A stretch of DNA of 27,248 nt, taken from Phytophthora quininea. Taxonomy: Eukaryota > Oomycota > Peronosporomycetes > Peronosporales > Peronosporaceae. Positions within the stretch are counted from its first letter, which is position 1. Every line of letters begins with the position of its first letter. This document shows, piece after piece, positions 1 through 10,849 of this stretch. The stretch spans positions 1 to 27,248 of the forward strand of contig JAAVTG010000918.1 in NCBI GenBank assembly GCA_011947345.1, in the 5' to 3' direction. The translations under genes and the position numbers were made by a program. The notes under the pieces are model-generated. The model was not told where the DNA came from and did no database searches. It saw nothing but the letters and a program-made list of their open reading frames with translations.

Positions 1-502
1 GGAGGGGTCCTTGCGAGTGGCCCAGGGACGAATGCCGAGATAGCTGGGGCGCTCCGTCTTCGGATACTGCTCTCTTTTCTGGGCTTCCGAATAGGTTTTC
101 GTAGGCGTTCCGTTGGTGTGGTTGCCCCGGTGCAGACGCTGGACCAAACAAGCTTTCAACAGAGCCATGGTCCTTGGGCTTTGGGATGTCGTTCTGCGCC
201 TGTTGCATCTGGGACGGTGGCGCTGGGCCTGACGGACTACCAAAAGGGTCAGTAGTCGATCCATATCGATGGGGCTGAGATGCCGATACTGCAGGCGTAG
301 CTTGTCCGAACAAATCATTGGGTGGTTGAGAAATTGGTGCTGCTTGGCCAAATAGATCACTGGCAGACTGCGGCTGGACGACTGTCGGTGGGGCGTCGAG
401 CGACATGCTTCCCGACAAATGCCTCTGGGGCACAAGCGGGGTGGACAGCTGTGTTGGCGCCCCACGGATAGCTTGTCCTAGACGGCAAAGTAGTGTGTCG
501 CA
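1..502 (-). CDS. Partial gene, DLFG/DPF-rich adaptor-like tail (truncated at window edge)
   Basis: One minus-strand frame is open from about 502 to the window edge. It encodes a low-complexity, P/Q/S-rich segment with repeated short motifs: SASDLFGQ, PPNDLFGQ, TTDPFGS, VESLFGP and YENLFGS. Spaced DPF and D/N-x-F-G motifs are typical of disordered tails of endocytic clathrin/AP-2 adaptors (epsin and AP180-like proteins), which bind adaptor appendages at the plasma membrane. No folded ENTH/ANTH domain is visible, so that role is inference. The right boundary is unresolved: a stop lies at 503-505. An AG acceptor-like site near 478 would fit an intron, and a single lost base would join another coding-like frame (357-545). 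Coding status is fairly secure from the motif repetition; function is not. Confidence 0.5.
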
Positions 503-673
503 TTAAATATTTCGGGTGCTTGAAGCTCTCCTGTACAGCACGCAACGCACCTGGAAACCGGCGGCGCTTCCGAGACCCGGTCGAACCTGATTCACTGTTG
601 CTACAGGGCTACGTCACATCGACCATTAGAATGCGCTGGGTAAGCTACAAAGAGAGACGAAGGAGACGCCTAC

Positions 674-774
674 CCTGAGGCAAAGGGGGAAGCCCTGGCA
701 GCCGCGGGGCCATTGCTCGTGGCGAACGAGTCTTGCTGCGGGGCGGCTGCGCCATTTTCGACGACGATCACTTT
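674..774 (-). CDS. Possible upstream exon of the adaptor-like gene
   Basis: The minus strand holds a short open segment, encoding AAAPQQDSFATSNGPAAARA-type residues, that matches the A/P/Q/S-rich composition of the gene at 1-502. It is bounded by splice-like signals: a pyrimidine-rich stretch ending in TTCAG just before it (about 775-790) and a GGTAGG donor-like site at its end (about 669-674). I infer an exon of the same gene. The phase to the downstream open frame does not resolve cleanly, so a further small exon (perhaps the frame near 480-545) or a base error may lie between them. Confidence 0.3.
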
Positions 775-3422
775 CTGAATGGGTTAAACTAGGATTTAGA
801 ACTTTCCAAAAAAGCTCGCCAAGAAAGAAGATCAAGGTGACGCGACACGAAGAACCCCTACTGGGAGTCTATCACCCCACTCTTTCGGATGGCCCGAGTG
901 CTGCGCTAAGACAAGTCATGGTGGACACGCAAGAGTACTTCTGACTGCGCCCGGATCATCGCCCATATGAAGGCGGAACACAGACAAGAGATGCAAAATA
1001 GGCGCCACCACTAGGTCCGTCGGAGCCAGCCGCACGTTCAACTGTACAGCGAGAAGGACGACGTTGTCGAGGAGCACAGCGCTATCAATGAAAGAGTGCC
1101 TATCGCGGGTGCAGACCAGGAAATCATCCAGCGGATCGATAACAAAAACGATGCTGAGACTGGCCGACGCTGTAAATCGAGAAGCACTTGGAGCCCCGAT
1201 GTTGGCCCGCAGCCTTGTTGATCGCGACCGGGTGAAATTCCTGTTGGCGCTGTGGCCAAGATGCTCACATCGATACGCAGTGCGTGCCTTGGATCTAGTG
1301 CAAGTGCTCTGAAGTCGACGGTGTCTTTTTTCCAGAATCGGTAGTCTGAACGGGAGCGAAGAAGCCATTCCGAAACTACAGCTCCTAGAGGATGCAGCTG
1401 ATCGACGACCCAGTTGCGAACGACGCGGTGCCAATGTTCGGAAGCGTAAGGGACAGGCATATATCAAATGCTGGTCGAGGCTGAGCAGTGGAAGAAGAAC
1501 CCCTGGCCAAGATCAAGATGCACAAAGGGGACAAATACTGCATGGACAAGCCAACGTCGACGAGTTGGATATGGGAGTACCGGTAAGGTACCAGCGCTGC
1601 TAGTGAAGCACTGCTAGCTTTTGCGGGTACCTATCGCCGCCGATTTTTGTTTACCGGTACCATGAACACCAACAACGTTTTATTTTCCTGAAGTTCGGCT
1701 GGATCATGTCCCCTGTGCATGCGTGGATATGCGTGCTCAGACAGCCGGGTCGTGGGTGTGATGCCGTCGCGAGAGTTAACTGGGCTACGAGGTCGGCAAC
1801 AACTGGAAATTGGCAGGGATCGCCATCAGGTGGCGGTCAACCAGACGCAGTGGTAAAATTCGACATCGCTATAATACAAGAGAGCAGTTTGAGTTCGTTA
1901 TGTTTTGGAGAGCAATGGCCAAGATGAAGACGAAGAACGCTGGGACGAAGAACTCATGCCACTCACGGGTGAAACAAAGCGAAGGGTTAACAGTCGCGGT
2001 TATGCCGATTCATATTCGGCGGATTTAAGCCTGTTGTTATTTACTGGGGGTTGCCTGGCGCTGGTAAAGATTCCTCCGGCGTGGGTGATTGAAGAGCGAA
2101 GCAAAGTTTGGATCTTTGAAGTTGGAAAGTTTGCACAGGTACTTAAAATGGCTACAGTACCATGGTCTGGGGGAAAGACGGTCAGTTTGTTCTGATGAAC
2201 AGTCGGACGCGAATGTTCCCGCCCAGTGCAATTAGAGGCGTTCGCGTCGAATTGAAATGCCCCGATGCTCCGGCCCTCGACACACGGTACTACGATTTCC
2301 ACGAACCTGTGTGGACCATCGAGTTTCGTGACTCGACAGCAGAAAGCTACTGCACAAACTCCAACTGGACTTCGGTTCGTTCGGGGGCAAGACTTGCTGC
2401 AAAATCCACCAACCGGTCTACTCAAATGTCTTCACAAAGGAAGCTGCAACTACAACCACCACATCCTGGCGCCCGTTGCAGTTTGCTAAACTTCAAACAC
2501 TCTGGACGCGCCAACGTCGCTGCAGGCAACACGCCATGGTCGTGGCGAAGCTGGATCGGACTTGGACGCGTGTTCCCTGGCTGGCATGCAGTGCATAAAC
2601 GAAGGTTGCCGTCATGCTCGCTTGAATCTTCAAGCGCCGCGATCTGCTCCGTGCGCCAATGCATGGTGCTGAAACCCAGCCGTCCGCCGGTCCAGGTCGC
2701 ACGACTGGCTCAGCTGAGGAGCGCATAGCCCGCGCAATGCAAGGCCAACTGCAACTGCAACCTCTGCTTTTAACGACCCGTCTATTGTTTTCACCATCGC
2801 GGGAGGCACCTGCAACCAGACATTGGACGCGACGAGGCAAAAAGACCCAGGGTCTTGCTATGGTCGTCGATTTGAAGATCACAACCAACTTGCAGTTCCC
2901 GCCACGCCCGTGCCGTGACGAGCCAGTGATGAGCAAAAGTCCGGTGCTTTGCCATCGTCTTCCGGTGCTTTGGCCCAATGATTGCTAGCAATTGCTTCGA
3001 CTCGCCTTTCCAACGCCCGATGCACCTGACGAAGACGCAGCGATCTCCTTGCATTGAGCAGGAGATGCTGTCACCACGGTGAAACGAACGTGACGACGAA
3101 CTACCGGTGCATCTGGCGGAGACTACGAGGCAAGCAGTGACCGCCGAAGGCGGCGGTCAATGCCGTGTCCAATGCGGACGCAATCTCCTTGTGTACGGAG
3201 CGGATATGTACAAGTGCGCCTCGTCGCATTGACGCAAGCCTTTTATGCCCGTTTAGCGCTTGAACATGGGGAGCTTGAAGTGTGGACCTTGCACAGCTGG
3301 ACAAGCTCTGCTCTCCAGCAGTGCCCTCGAGCCCTGCCGTCCCTGGAATCCACACAATCAAATTTGCTTGGCGACCGCCAAGCCGACCAAAAACACACTC
3401 GACTCAGTCCGATAACTTCACC
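775..3422. other. Stretch without an intact gene
   Basis: About 2.6 kb between the adaptor-like gene and the FGAM synthase gene. Many short frames overlap on both strands and none is long or recognisable. The largest (916-1467, minus, 183 codons) has an R/L/S-rich composition expected of a chance frame in GC-rich DNA. A P-loop-like motif near 2030-2075 is listed separately. A 7-bp inverted repeat (GACCGCC, 6-base loop, GGCGGTC) lies at about 3139-3158, some 265 bases upstream of the FGAM synthase start. No TATA box or oomycete initiator element could be assigned with confidence. Confidence 0.5.
1650..2420 (+). pseudogene. Decayed P-loop ATPase-like relic, possibly CRESS-DNA Rep-like
   Basis: At about 2033-2071 the plus strand reads VVIYWGLPGAGKD, a Walker A-like P-loop (GxPGxGK) behind a hydrophobic strand. 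This arrangement is typical of superfamily 3 helicases such as the replication proteins of small circular DNA viruses. About 380 bases upstream (about 1650-1677) a frame reads FTGTMNTNN, loosely like the first motif of those proteins. Downstream, short segments in shifting frames (a W-G-x-D-G-Q-like stretch near 2165-2190 and a VRVELK segment near 2240-2260) fall in a plausible order. Multiple stops and frame changes make it non-functional as written. The family assignment is tentative: a chance P-loop or another ATPase is quite possible. Confidence 0.25.
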
Positions 3423-6400
3423 ATGACTTCGTCGCGTGTGCCACCGTCGCCGAAGGTCGGCAAGAGCCCAAACGCGCCAAAGCGACAAGAACAGCCACTC
3501 CGACGCTTTTATCGTACTCCAGCACTCACGGACCAAGCCAACCGCACATTGCTTCGGTACCTGCGAACCCACCTGGACGTTTGCGGGGTGACCATTAAAG
3601 AGCTGCAGACCGAGTACTGCTTCTACGTCGAGACGAATGCACATGTCAACGGTCTGGATGCCTACGATGAGAAAGCACTCCACTGGTTGCTAAGCGAGAC
3701 ATTCGAGAAAGAGCTCACCCGTCCAGAAGAGTCGTTCCTGTCAAAGCAGAGCGACCTCGAGGTGCTTGTGGAGATTGGGCCACGATTGAACTTCTCCACG
3801 ACACCCTGGTCCAGCAACGTCGTGGCAATTTGTCACGGCAGCGGAATCACAGCAGTCGCACGCCTTGAACGTGCTACCCGCTACCGCGTGCGCTACACTT
3901 CGGCCGAGCCCGGAGCGGGGAGGCGCTGAAGCGAGCACTCTTGAACCACGAGTGCGACCGGATGACACAGCAAGTCTACGAGAAGCCACTTTCTAGCTTC
4001 TGGCACCACGAAACCCCAGAACCGGTGCGTCACGTGCCTGTTTTGGAGCGTGGTCTCGACGCTTTGGAGGAGTTCAACGAGGAGGCTGGTCTCGGTCTTG
4101 ACGATGCCGATCTTCAGTATTACTTGAACCTGTTCAAGGAGAAGCTACGCCGCAACCCCACAGATGTCGAGTGCTTTGACTTGGCGCAAAGCAACTCGGA
4201 GCACTCTCGCCACCGGTTTTTCAACGGTAAGCTCGTCGTCGACGGGAAGGAAATGCCACAGACTCTGCTTGAGATGGTAAAAGGTACCCTTACAGATAAT
4301 GCTAAGCAAAACAGTGTGATCGCCTTCCACGACAACTCGTCTGCGATCAAGGGAACCAACATTACGGCTCTGGTGCCAGCTACCCCAGGTGAGCCCTCGG
4401 CGGTTCAAGAACGTAGTCTCGAGAGCCACCTCCTGCTGACAGCCGAGACACACAACTTCCCGTCGGGGTAGCTCCTTTCCCCGGTGCGGAGACTGGAGCC
4501 GGTGGCCGCATTCGGGACATGCAAGCCACTGGCCGTGGCGCCAACGTCATTGCCGGAATCAATGCATACTCGGTAGGTAACCTCAACCTCGAAGGCTACA
4601 AGCTGCCTTGGGAGGATGATAACTTGGAGTATCCGCCCAACCTTGCCCACCCGCGAGATGTTCTTGTGCAGGCGTCGAATGGAGCTTCCGACTACGCGAA
4701 CAAATTCGGCGAGGCGGTGGTGATGGGCTTTGCGCGCTCGTTCGGTATGGTGCTGCCCCACGGCGAGCGCCGCGAGTACGTGAAACCGATCATGTTCTCG
4801 GCAGGCCTGGGCCAGCTTGATAATCGTCACTGCGAGAAGGGTATCCCGGAGAACGGAATGGTGATTGTAAAAGTCGGCGGACCTTGCTACCGCATTGGCG
4901 TGGGCGGCGCCGCAGCTTCGAGTCGTGCCCAGTCTGCAAAAACAGCCGAGTTGGATTTCAATGCCGTCCAGCGTGGCGACGCGGAGATGGAGTGCAAGTT
5001 GAACAAAGTGATCCGAGCATGCTGCGACCTGGGTGAGGACAACCCCATCGTGTCTATCCATGATCAAGGCGCCGGCGGCAACGGCAACGTACTCAAGGAA
5101 ATCGTTCACGTACCAAACTCAAAGCCGGGGATGCCAACCGTGGTGGTGCACGATACGAGCTGCGCAACATCAACGTTGGCGACGAAACGCTGTCCGTGCT
5201 GGAGCTGTGGGGAGCAGAATACCAAGAGAACAATGCGGTTCTACTGCGCCCGCAACACTTGGGCCTCTTCCACAAGATCTGCCTTCGCGAGAACTGCCCC
5301 TTCACTTTAATGGGCCAAGTCACTGGCGATGGCCGCGTGGTTCTTCACGACTCTCGGGACGGCTCAACACCATTCGACCTCGATCTCGACCAGGTTCTTG
5401 GTGATTTGCCACAGAAGACATTCAAAGACACCAAGGCGATTAACTCAATGCCCGAGCTGTTGCTCCCCATGACATTACCGTCCATGACGCTCTCAACCGT
5501 GTCCTGCGCCTTGTATCTGTCGGCTCGAAGCGTTTCCTGACGACCAAGGTTGATCGCAGTGTGACTGGCCTTATTGCACAGCAGCAGACAGTTGGGCCAT
5601 TGCAGCTACCACTAGCCAATTGTGCCGTAGTGGCGCAGTCGCACCTTCCCAACCAGAATGGCAAGTTTGCTGGTGTCGTTAGCGCCTGCGGCGAACAGCC
5701 AGTGAAGGGCCTGCTGAGCCCCAGCGCCATGGCTCGACTTACAGTCGGAGAATCTCTGACGAACATCGTTTGGGCCGGCCTTGGGGGTCGTGGTCTCGAC
5801 GATTGCAAATGCTCGGCCAACTGGATGTGGGCGGCTAAACTTCCGCACGAGGCCGCGCGCATGCACGAGTGTTGCGAAGCCATGACCGAGTTTATGAAGG
5901 AGGTGGGTGTGGCTGTGGATGGCGGCAAGGACTCGCTGTCCATGGTTGCCAAGGTCAACAATAATGATGTCAAGGCGCCTGGCACGCTTGTGATCACGAT
6001 GTACGCACCGACGGACGATGTTGAACAAAGGTGACACCCGACCTCAAGCCGCACGCTGCTGGTAGCCTGCTCTATTACGTGGACATCGGCAAGGGAAAAT
6101 ACCGTCTGGGCGGTTCCGCGTTGGCTCAAGTGTACAACCAGGTGGGCAACCAAACCCCAGACGTGGAGAACCCGGCGCTACTTAAGAATGCTTTCAACGC
6201 GATCCAAGCGAGCATCAAGGCTGGCTATCTTTTGGCTGGCCATGACCGCAGCGATGGTGGACTCATTGTGACCTTGCTTGAGATGGCATTCGCTGGCAAC
6301 TGCGGTCTGGATATTGACATTCCTTTCCAGTCTTGCAAGACACCAGCACCGAAGGACGTGATTCAAGTGCTTTTTGCGGAGGAGCTGGGCTTCGTATTCC

Positions 6401-7545
6401 AGGTCCTTACAGGACAACATGCCGACGGGGTGGAAAACATCTTCAAGAAGCTGAACGTGCCACTGGTAAAACTGGGCAACGTGGTGGCCAATGGCGACAT
6501 CAGAGTGAGTGTGAACGGAGTACGCGTGTTGGATGAAGAAATGGTCGAATTGCGGGACGTGTGGGAAGCCACGAGTTTCGAGCTGGAGAAGCGCCAATGC
6601 AACCCCGACTGCGTAGCGCAAGAACAGCAATCACTGCGCACCCGTACAGCCCCTGCATGGAAGGTGACTTTCGAACCGAAGGTGACTCCCGAGCGCCAGA
6701 TCAGTAGTCGTGGCCAACACCGAGTGGCTGTGCTCCGCGAAGAAGGCAGCAACGGCGAGCGCGAGATGATGGCCGCGTTTCACCACGCCGGCTTTGAGGT
6801 GTGGGATATTGCTATGTCGGACTTGATCAACGGGCGAGTGGTGCTGGACGAGCGGTTCCGCGGCGTTGCATTCTCCGGTGGCTTTGCATTCGCAGATGTA
6901 CTCGGATCGGCGAAGGGCTGGGCAGCAGCGGTGAAATACCACAGCAACGTGAAGAAGCAGTTTGCAGCATTTAGAGCTCGCGACGACACGTTTGGCTTCG
7001 GCGCGTGCAATGGTTGCCAGTTCATGACACTGCTGGGCTGGGTGGACCATCCGCAGGCCAAGGCACTTGAGGCAGAAACAAGGACGTCACCTTCTCCACG
7101 CTTCGTTCACAATACGTCGGGCCGCTGCGAGTCGCGCTTCGTGTCGGTGCAAATTCAGGAGTCCAACGCTGTAATGCTGCGCGGCATGGCAGGCACATCG
7201 CTGGGCGTGTGGGTGACACACGGCGAGGGCCGCGCACACTTCACGCACCCGAGGGTCCAGGAGGAGTACGTATCGAGAGGCCTAGCTGCTATCCGCTACG
7301 TGGACGACTACAACCAGCCGACAGAGGAGTACCCGTTCAACCCCAACGGCTCGCCGCAGGGAATTGCTGGTCTCGTGTCGAGTGACGGCCGCTTCATGTG
7401 TCTGATGCCGCACCCGGAACGCAGTTTCCTCAAGTATCAGTGGCCGTACATGCCCGCCGAGTTCGACCCACTTCCAGTCAGTCCGTGGCTCCAGATCTTC
7501 CAGAATGCCAAGACCTTTGCGAAGGCAGGAAGCGGAAGCGTGTAG
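3423..7545 (+). CDS. purL: Phosphoribosylformylglycinamidine (FGAM) synthase, with five apparent 1-base losses
   Basis: This enzyme converts FGAR, glutamine and ATP to FGAM in step four of de novo purine synthesis, in the cytosol. The ATG at 3423 lies in CACCATGA, a good eukaryotic context. All domains of the large single-chain type (about 1375 codons) appear in order. The N-terminal domain ends with VEIGPRLNFSTTPWSSN. The linker has DLAQSNSEHSRHRFF near residue 255. The first synthetase half has ETHNFPSG (about 4444-4470) and DQGAGGNGNVLKE. The second half has KVDRSVTGLIAQQQ, GESLTNIVWAGLGG and VDGGKDSLSM. The C-terminal glutaminase has nucleophile Cys at 7006-7008 (ACNGCQ) and the His/Glu pair in PHPER (7411-7419). 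The frame changes five times: near 3908-3920, 4466-4471, 5125-5133, 5441-5456 and 6018-6028. Each corresponds to one missing base, mostly beside G, C or A runs. Catalytic residues are intact, so consensus errors look likelier than a pseudogene. Confidence 0.93.
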
Positions 7546-7700
7546 ACTAAGCAGCTTTGTTGATTAAGCCTAAGAAATACGAAATTAATCTGTGCATTCA
7601 CTGTGTGATCATGGTTGGTGCTCACCTTCAGCGTTGTAGGAACTAGGATTGTGGAGTTGCGTTTGGTAGCCAGCTGCACAACCTTTCATATCGGAAGTTC
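7546..7700. other. 3' flank between convergent FGAM synthase and Dus relic
   Basis: The stretch follows the TAG stop at 7543-7545. It is AT-richer than the gene and should hold the 3' untranslated region and polyadenylation site. No canonical AATAAA is seen. The decayed dihydrouridine synthase approaches from the opposite strand, so the two are arranged tail to tail. Confidence 0.4.
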
Positions 7701-8640
7701 CGATATACTACTGCTATCGCCGATTTTTTGCATGCGCCAGCTCTGCACTGACTTGGCCGGTGTCGATTTCGTTCAGTTCTCCTTCCTCTTGCATCCGAAG
7801 GTTGGGTTTCCAAAGCCTGGGACACTTCTCGTAGGAATCACGGTGTTTGATGTCCTTTGTTATGACGGCGGTACCAGCTCATCTCGGCTGCGTATTCTAC
7901 ATTCGGAGTCCTCGCTGGCTTGTGATTCCTGCAAACGCATAGCTAACTGGTCTACGAGCGACACCATCTTGTCTTGAATTTTTGCCGCCTCTAGTGCAGC
8001 ACACGCAAGTCTTGATCGTGAAGAGGTGGGCGCGGACGATCTTGTCACTCGCTGGCGGGTAAACTGCGCACTCCATGTACTTTTGGCCTTACCCGGCGTG
8101 TTGTTGGTCTTAACAAATAGTGCTCGGGTTTCCAGCAGTCCTCACGGCGCCGTTGTAGCATGTAGCTTCCAGACACTTGGAAATGTTCTCGGGCGTCTCG
8201 ATACCTCGATCACGAAAATATTTAGCCGCTGCTTGATGCATCGGATGATGTTCCTCTCGCTCAGCCGTCTTGTTCATCGACCACACACCGTTTGTAGATC
8301 ACAGCCAGCATTCTGTAGCATATCCGCGAACTTCAGCGTTTCATTGTCGTCGGGAAACACGCGGATCTTGACACTCATGGGGACGTTCAGAATGGCGCTA
8401 GGCGTCTCCTCAATGGCTTTGACTGTGACGAACTTTTCTCGCGGCACTGCTCGCTCTCCATTAAGAATCTACATAGGCGTATAGCAGCAGTCCGCGCCCA
8501 GGCATGCGGAAGTCCAGCTCCGACTGGCCCACCATGGCGCAGATGCGCTGCAGCAAGCCCATGACGCGGAAGATTTCGCGCAGCTTGTTCGTCTCATCCG
8601 AATAGAAAAAGTTAGGATTTTTCAAGGCGCCCGTTAAAAA
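7700..8640 (-). pseudogene. Decayed tRNA-dihydrouridine synthase (Dus1-like)
   Basis: Dus enzymes are flavoproteins that reduce specific uridines of tRNA to dihydrouridine. Reading the minus strand from 8640 leftward, family landmarks appear in the right order but in different frames. CAMVGQSELDFRM (about 8531-8570) matches the N-terminal 'APMVxxSExxFR' FMN-site segment. MSVKIRVFPDDNETLKFADM (about 8320-8380) with AGCDLQTVCGR matches the 'KIRxF...AGxxxLxVHGR' core. RGIETPENISKCLEATCYNG (about 8160-8220) matches the 'NGxIxxxEDxxxxLxxTGxDG' phosphate-binding segment. ALEAAKIQDKMVSLVDQLAM (about 7930-8000) and ELVPPS fit the helical C-terminal part. Roughly 90 residues, including the region with the catalytic Cys, are missing between the first two segments, and several frame changes and stops interrupt the rest. 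A base-calling error alone cannot explain the internal loss, so I call it a pseudogene. Confidence 0.65.
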
Positions 8641-9563
8641 TAACAGTATAAAAGGTACTTTAACTGTTGGGATTTTCGCGTTGAGATTTTCGCGTTAGAC
8701 AGTTTTTGTTCACAGGGAGATTTGGTTATGTGAGACTTTCCACAGAGGCAAGGCCGGCGGCGCTGTTTCCAAAGCGCTGGTGTGCTCCGTCCAGCTGAGG
8801 GGCAGTTCTGGGGTGCGCTACTCTCTGTGGCCGAGGTGACGATGAAGAAGAAGGTCGTTCATCGCCAAATCCACCGCGGCCATGGCCACCACTGCCTCGA
8901 CGCGAGAGAAGCGCAAGACGCGCGTTACAATACCATGGTAGATCCCTGGCCGGTCAAACCGAGGAGCCCCGAACAGACACAACGGATCGACATTCTCTTC
9001 ACCTATGCGAGCTTCTTCTTGGTGGACCGGGTCGGCCACGTCAACATGCTGGTCGTGACTCGATCGTACAACTCACAGTGTACAATCGCAATGGCGTCAC
9101 ACGACGCCCCGCCGAGGAGTTCGGCCTGCCCTCAACAATGGTGTCGAGTGCGCAAGCGGCACCCTGCCCGATACAAGGTATTTAGTGGTTGTGATGGAGC
9201 TTAGTGCATTATTCAAGCACATGCGCTTTGCGCACATGCTGTTTACGCATGTTGAGAATATGTGGAGGGTCATCAAGCAGACGAACGTTGTAGTCTGACG
9301 GAAAAGCTCCTATTTCCACTGATCAGCCTCTCTCAGTCCATACGTTCCCGTGCTGCTACTTCACCCAAATGAGCGGGCTCTGATACGATTTACGCTACGG
9401 CGTTGGCTCGGTACTGAACAAGATTGGCGTTGGGAGGGATAAGGGCAGGTTGAGCCAACGCAAGAAAGACTTAGTATGCTCTGTGCACCGAGCCATCTTA
9501 CCACCCGGGCTGGGACTTGATTTTCGCGGATTCGTGGAATCGGACATGTTAAACTTTGAAAGT
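8641..9563. other. Stretch without a recognised gene
   Basis: It contains a short direct repeat (GATTTTCGCGTT, twice, about 8672-8696). A plus frame at 8782-9204 and a minus frame at 8818-9039 overlap; neither product resembles a known family. The GC-richer block at 8740-9180 may be decayed coding sequence. Nothing recognisable lies in 9205-9449. The 77-codon plus frame at 9450-9683 is antisense to a better coding candidate and is probably spurious. Confidence 0.35.
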
Positions 9564-9810
9564 CTAGCTCAAAGTCGGAACGAGATGCTTTGCTATTTTA
9601 CTGGCAACCTTGTACTCGGAGAAGCGCGCCTGGACCTCGCGCAAACCGCCGCAGCTCGTTGTGAGCTGCTGCAACTCTTTTAAATTTGCCGTTGAGCGAG
9701 TTCAGCTGCATTAGCGATAGATTCACCAGGTTCACCTCGCTATGGTGCTCGTCATCGGTAAAGAGGTGAACGGTCGGCACCCCACCGTCGCCACGCAAAC
9801 GCAACGACAT
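9564..9810 (-). pseudogene. Unrecognised coding remnant, helical
   Basis: The minus strand reads DDEHHSEVNLVNLSLMQLNS (about 9690-9750). After a one-base frame change near 9680, it continues with a heptad-like stretch, KELQQLTTSCGGLREVQARF, ending LVPTLS and a stop at 9564-9566. Acidic then amphipathic-helical composition across the frame change suggests a real protein end rather than a chance frame. I do not recognise the family. Upstream sequence to about 9925 may belong to it but changes frame again. Confidence 0.35.
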
Positions 9811-9929
9811 GAGCGTTGCGCACCGCCGCGAGCATTCGCAACACGGCGAGCAGTAATTCGCAACATGCTGAGCTGGCGCGCGACGACGATGGGCTGCGCT
9901 AGAGTGCGGCGAGCAGGACCCACTCAGTG

Positions 9930-10255
9930 GTGGCAGAGAATGATCATAAATGGAAAGTCCTACAATAAAGCATATTTGGTTATATATGTAATTTTATGAA
10001 AAATTGATGTGAATGCCTAAACATATAGGAAACCGAAGATCGACCAGCTCATGATAAGATTTCCATTACAATGGCGCCACGCTGCGCGAGTCAGCTACCG
10101 TCACGTAGTTAGGCACAACCACAACCACTTCGACTCCGAGTAAGCGTCACAGAGTTACGGGGATAGTCCCGCGCCCTCGGACGGCGGAGACCAAAGAGCA
10201 AGGTCCTGCCACTGGCTGGCGCCAAGGCCATCGCGTCTGGCCAGCAGCCTGTCAC
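9930..10255. other. Short AT-rich then GC-rich intergenic stretch
   Basis: An AT-rich segment (about 9945-10030) separates the coding remnants on either side. I see no gene, repeat or regulatory element that I can support. Confidence 0.4.
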
Positions 10256-10259
10256 ATGA

Positions 10260-10493
10260 CTCGACCCCCCTCCCTCTTCCCCTCCGCCAACACTTGGCGT
10301 AGCACCCAACCTGTGCAAGGTTGCACTCGGTGGCACGGCAGTTCGCACGGGACTCAGCATGTCCAAAAAAAACGACGCCGAGATCGCCCAGATCATCACC
10401 GAGAAGACCAAGCTGCCGTTCGTCACGATGCTCAACAAGTTTGTGGTGCTCGCCGCCCACGACGCTGTTGTCATGAACACCATCGGCTGGTAG
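10260..10493 (+). CDS. Hypothetical exon or gene fragment
   Basis: A plus-strand frame is open from about 10260 to the TAG at 10491-10493. It reads through PTLGVAPNLCKVALGGTAVR to an ATG at 10359, then 44 residues beginning MSKKNDAEIAQIITEKTKLP and ending HDAVVMNTIGW. Balanced composition and GC-rich third positions suggest real coding sequence. The stop overlaps a GGTAG that could be a 5' splice site, so this may be an exon whose continuation is lost or intron-separated. The family is not recognised. A 141-codon frame over the same bases (10256-10681) is R/H-rich and less convincing. Confidence 0.35.
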   Translation, partial: LDPPPSSPPPTLGVAPNLCKVALGGTAVRTGLSMSKKNDAEIAQIITEKTKLPFVTMLNKFVVLAAHDAVVMNTIGW

Positions 10494-10781
10494 CTCTTCT
10501 GTCAAAGAGCGTCAAGGACACGAGGGCTTTGAAATCTAGCACCGACGACTGCGTTTATCCTGCTCTGAATTTTGCCTACGGGTATCATGGTGTCTTTCTT
10601 TCACCAAGGTGCCGTCGCTTGATCAGAACTGGCCGTGGATTGCGACACAGATTACAAACCACTCGTGGGTCTAGTGAGTAAGTCTCAGCGCCGTTATTGA
10701 TACGGTTATAGGACGGCGTTGTGAACACCTCCGTGAAACTGGAGGTTATACCCGTCACACGAACAGACGAAGTAACCAAGT

Positions 10782-10785
<4 letters not shown>

Positions 10786-10828
<43 letters not shown>

Positions 10829-10833
10829 TTTTT
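10786..10833. repeat. (CT)n microsatellite followed by poly-T
   Basis: About 35 bases of uninterrupted CT dinucleotides run into about 13 T. Read on the minus strand this is poly-A followed by (AG)n. It lies immediately past the conserved end of the decayed minus-strand element at 10850-12860, where that element's sequence is lost. Confidence 0.95.
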
Positions 10834-10849
10834 ATGAAATATGGGTTTG

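Noticed and set aside
916..1467. 183-codon minus frame as a gene
   Set aside because: R/S/L-rich composition, overlapped by a second minus frame and a plus frame, with no motif. Probably a chance frame.
3139..3158. GC-rich inverted repeat as a terminator or viral origin stem-loop
   Set aside because: A 7-bp stem is common by chance in GC-rich DNA, and no nonanucleotide or T-run accompanies it.
4405..5109. Long minus-strand frame (234 codons) opposite the FGAM synthase
   Set aside because: It is fully antisense to a strongly supported coding region. Long shadow frames are expected from GC-rich codon use.
5440..6153. Minus-strand frame of 237 codons
   Set aside because: It lies entirely opposite FGAM synthase coding sequence and its product shows no recognisable domain.
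8026..8484. 152-codon plus frame
   Set aside because: It is antisense to the dihydrouridine synthase relic, which explains the sequence better.
10256..10681. 141-codon plus frame
   Set aside because: The R/H-rich product reads like an off-frame version of the better coding candidate at 10260-10493.
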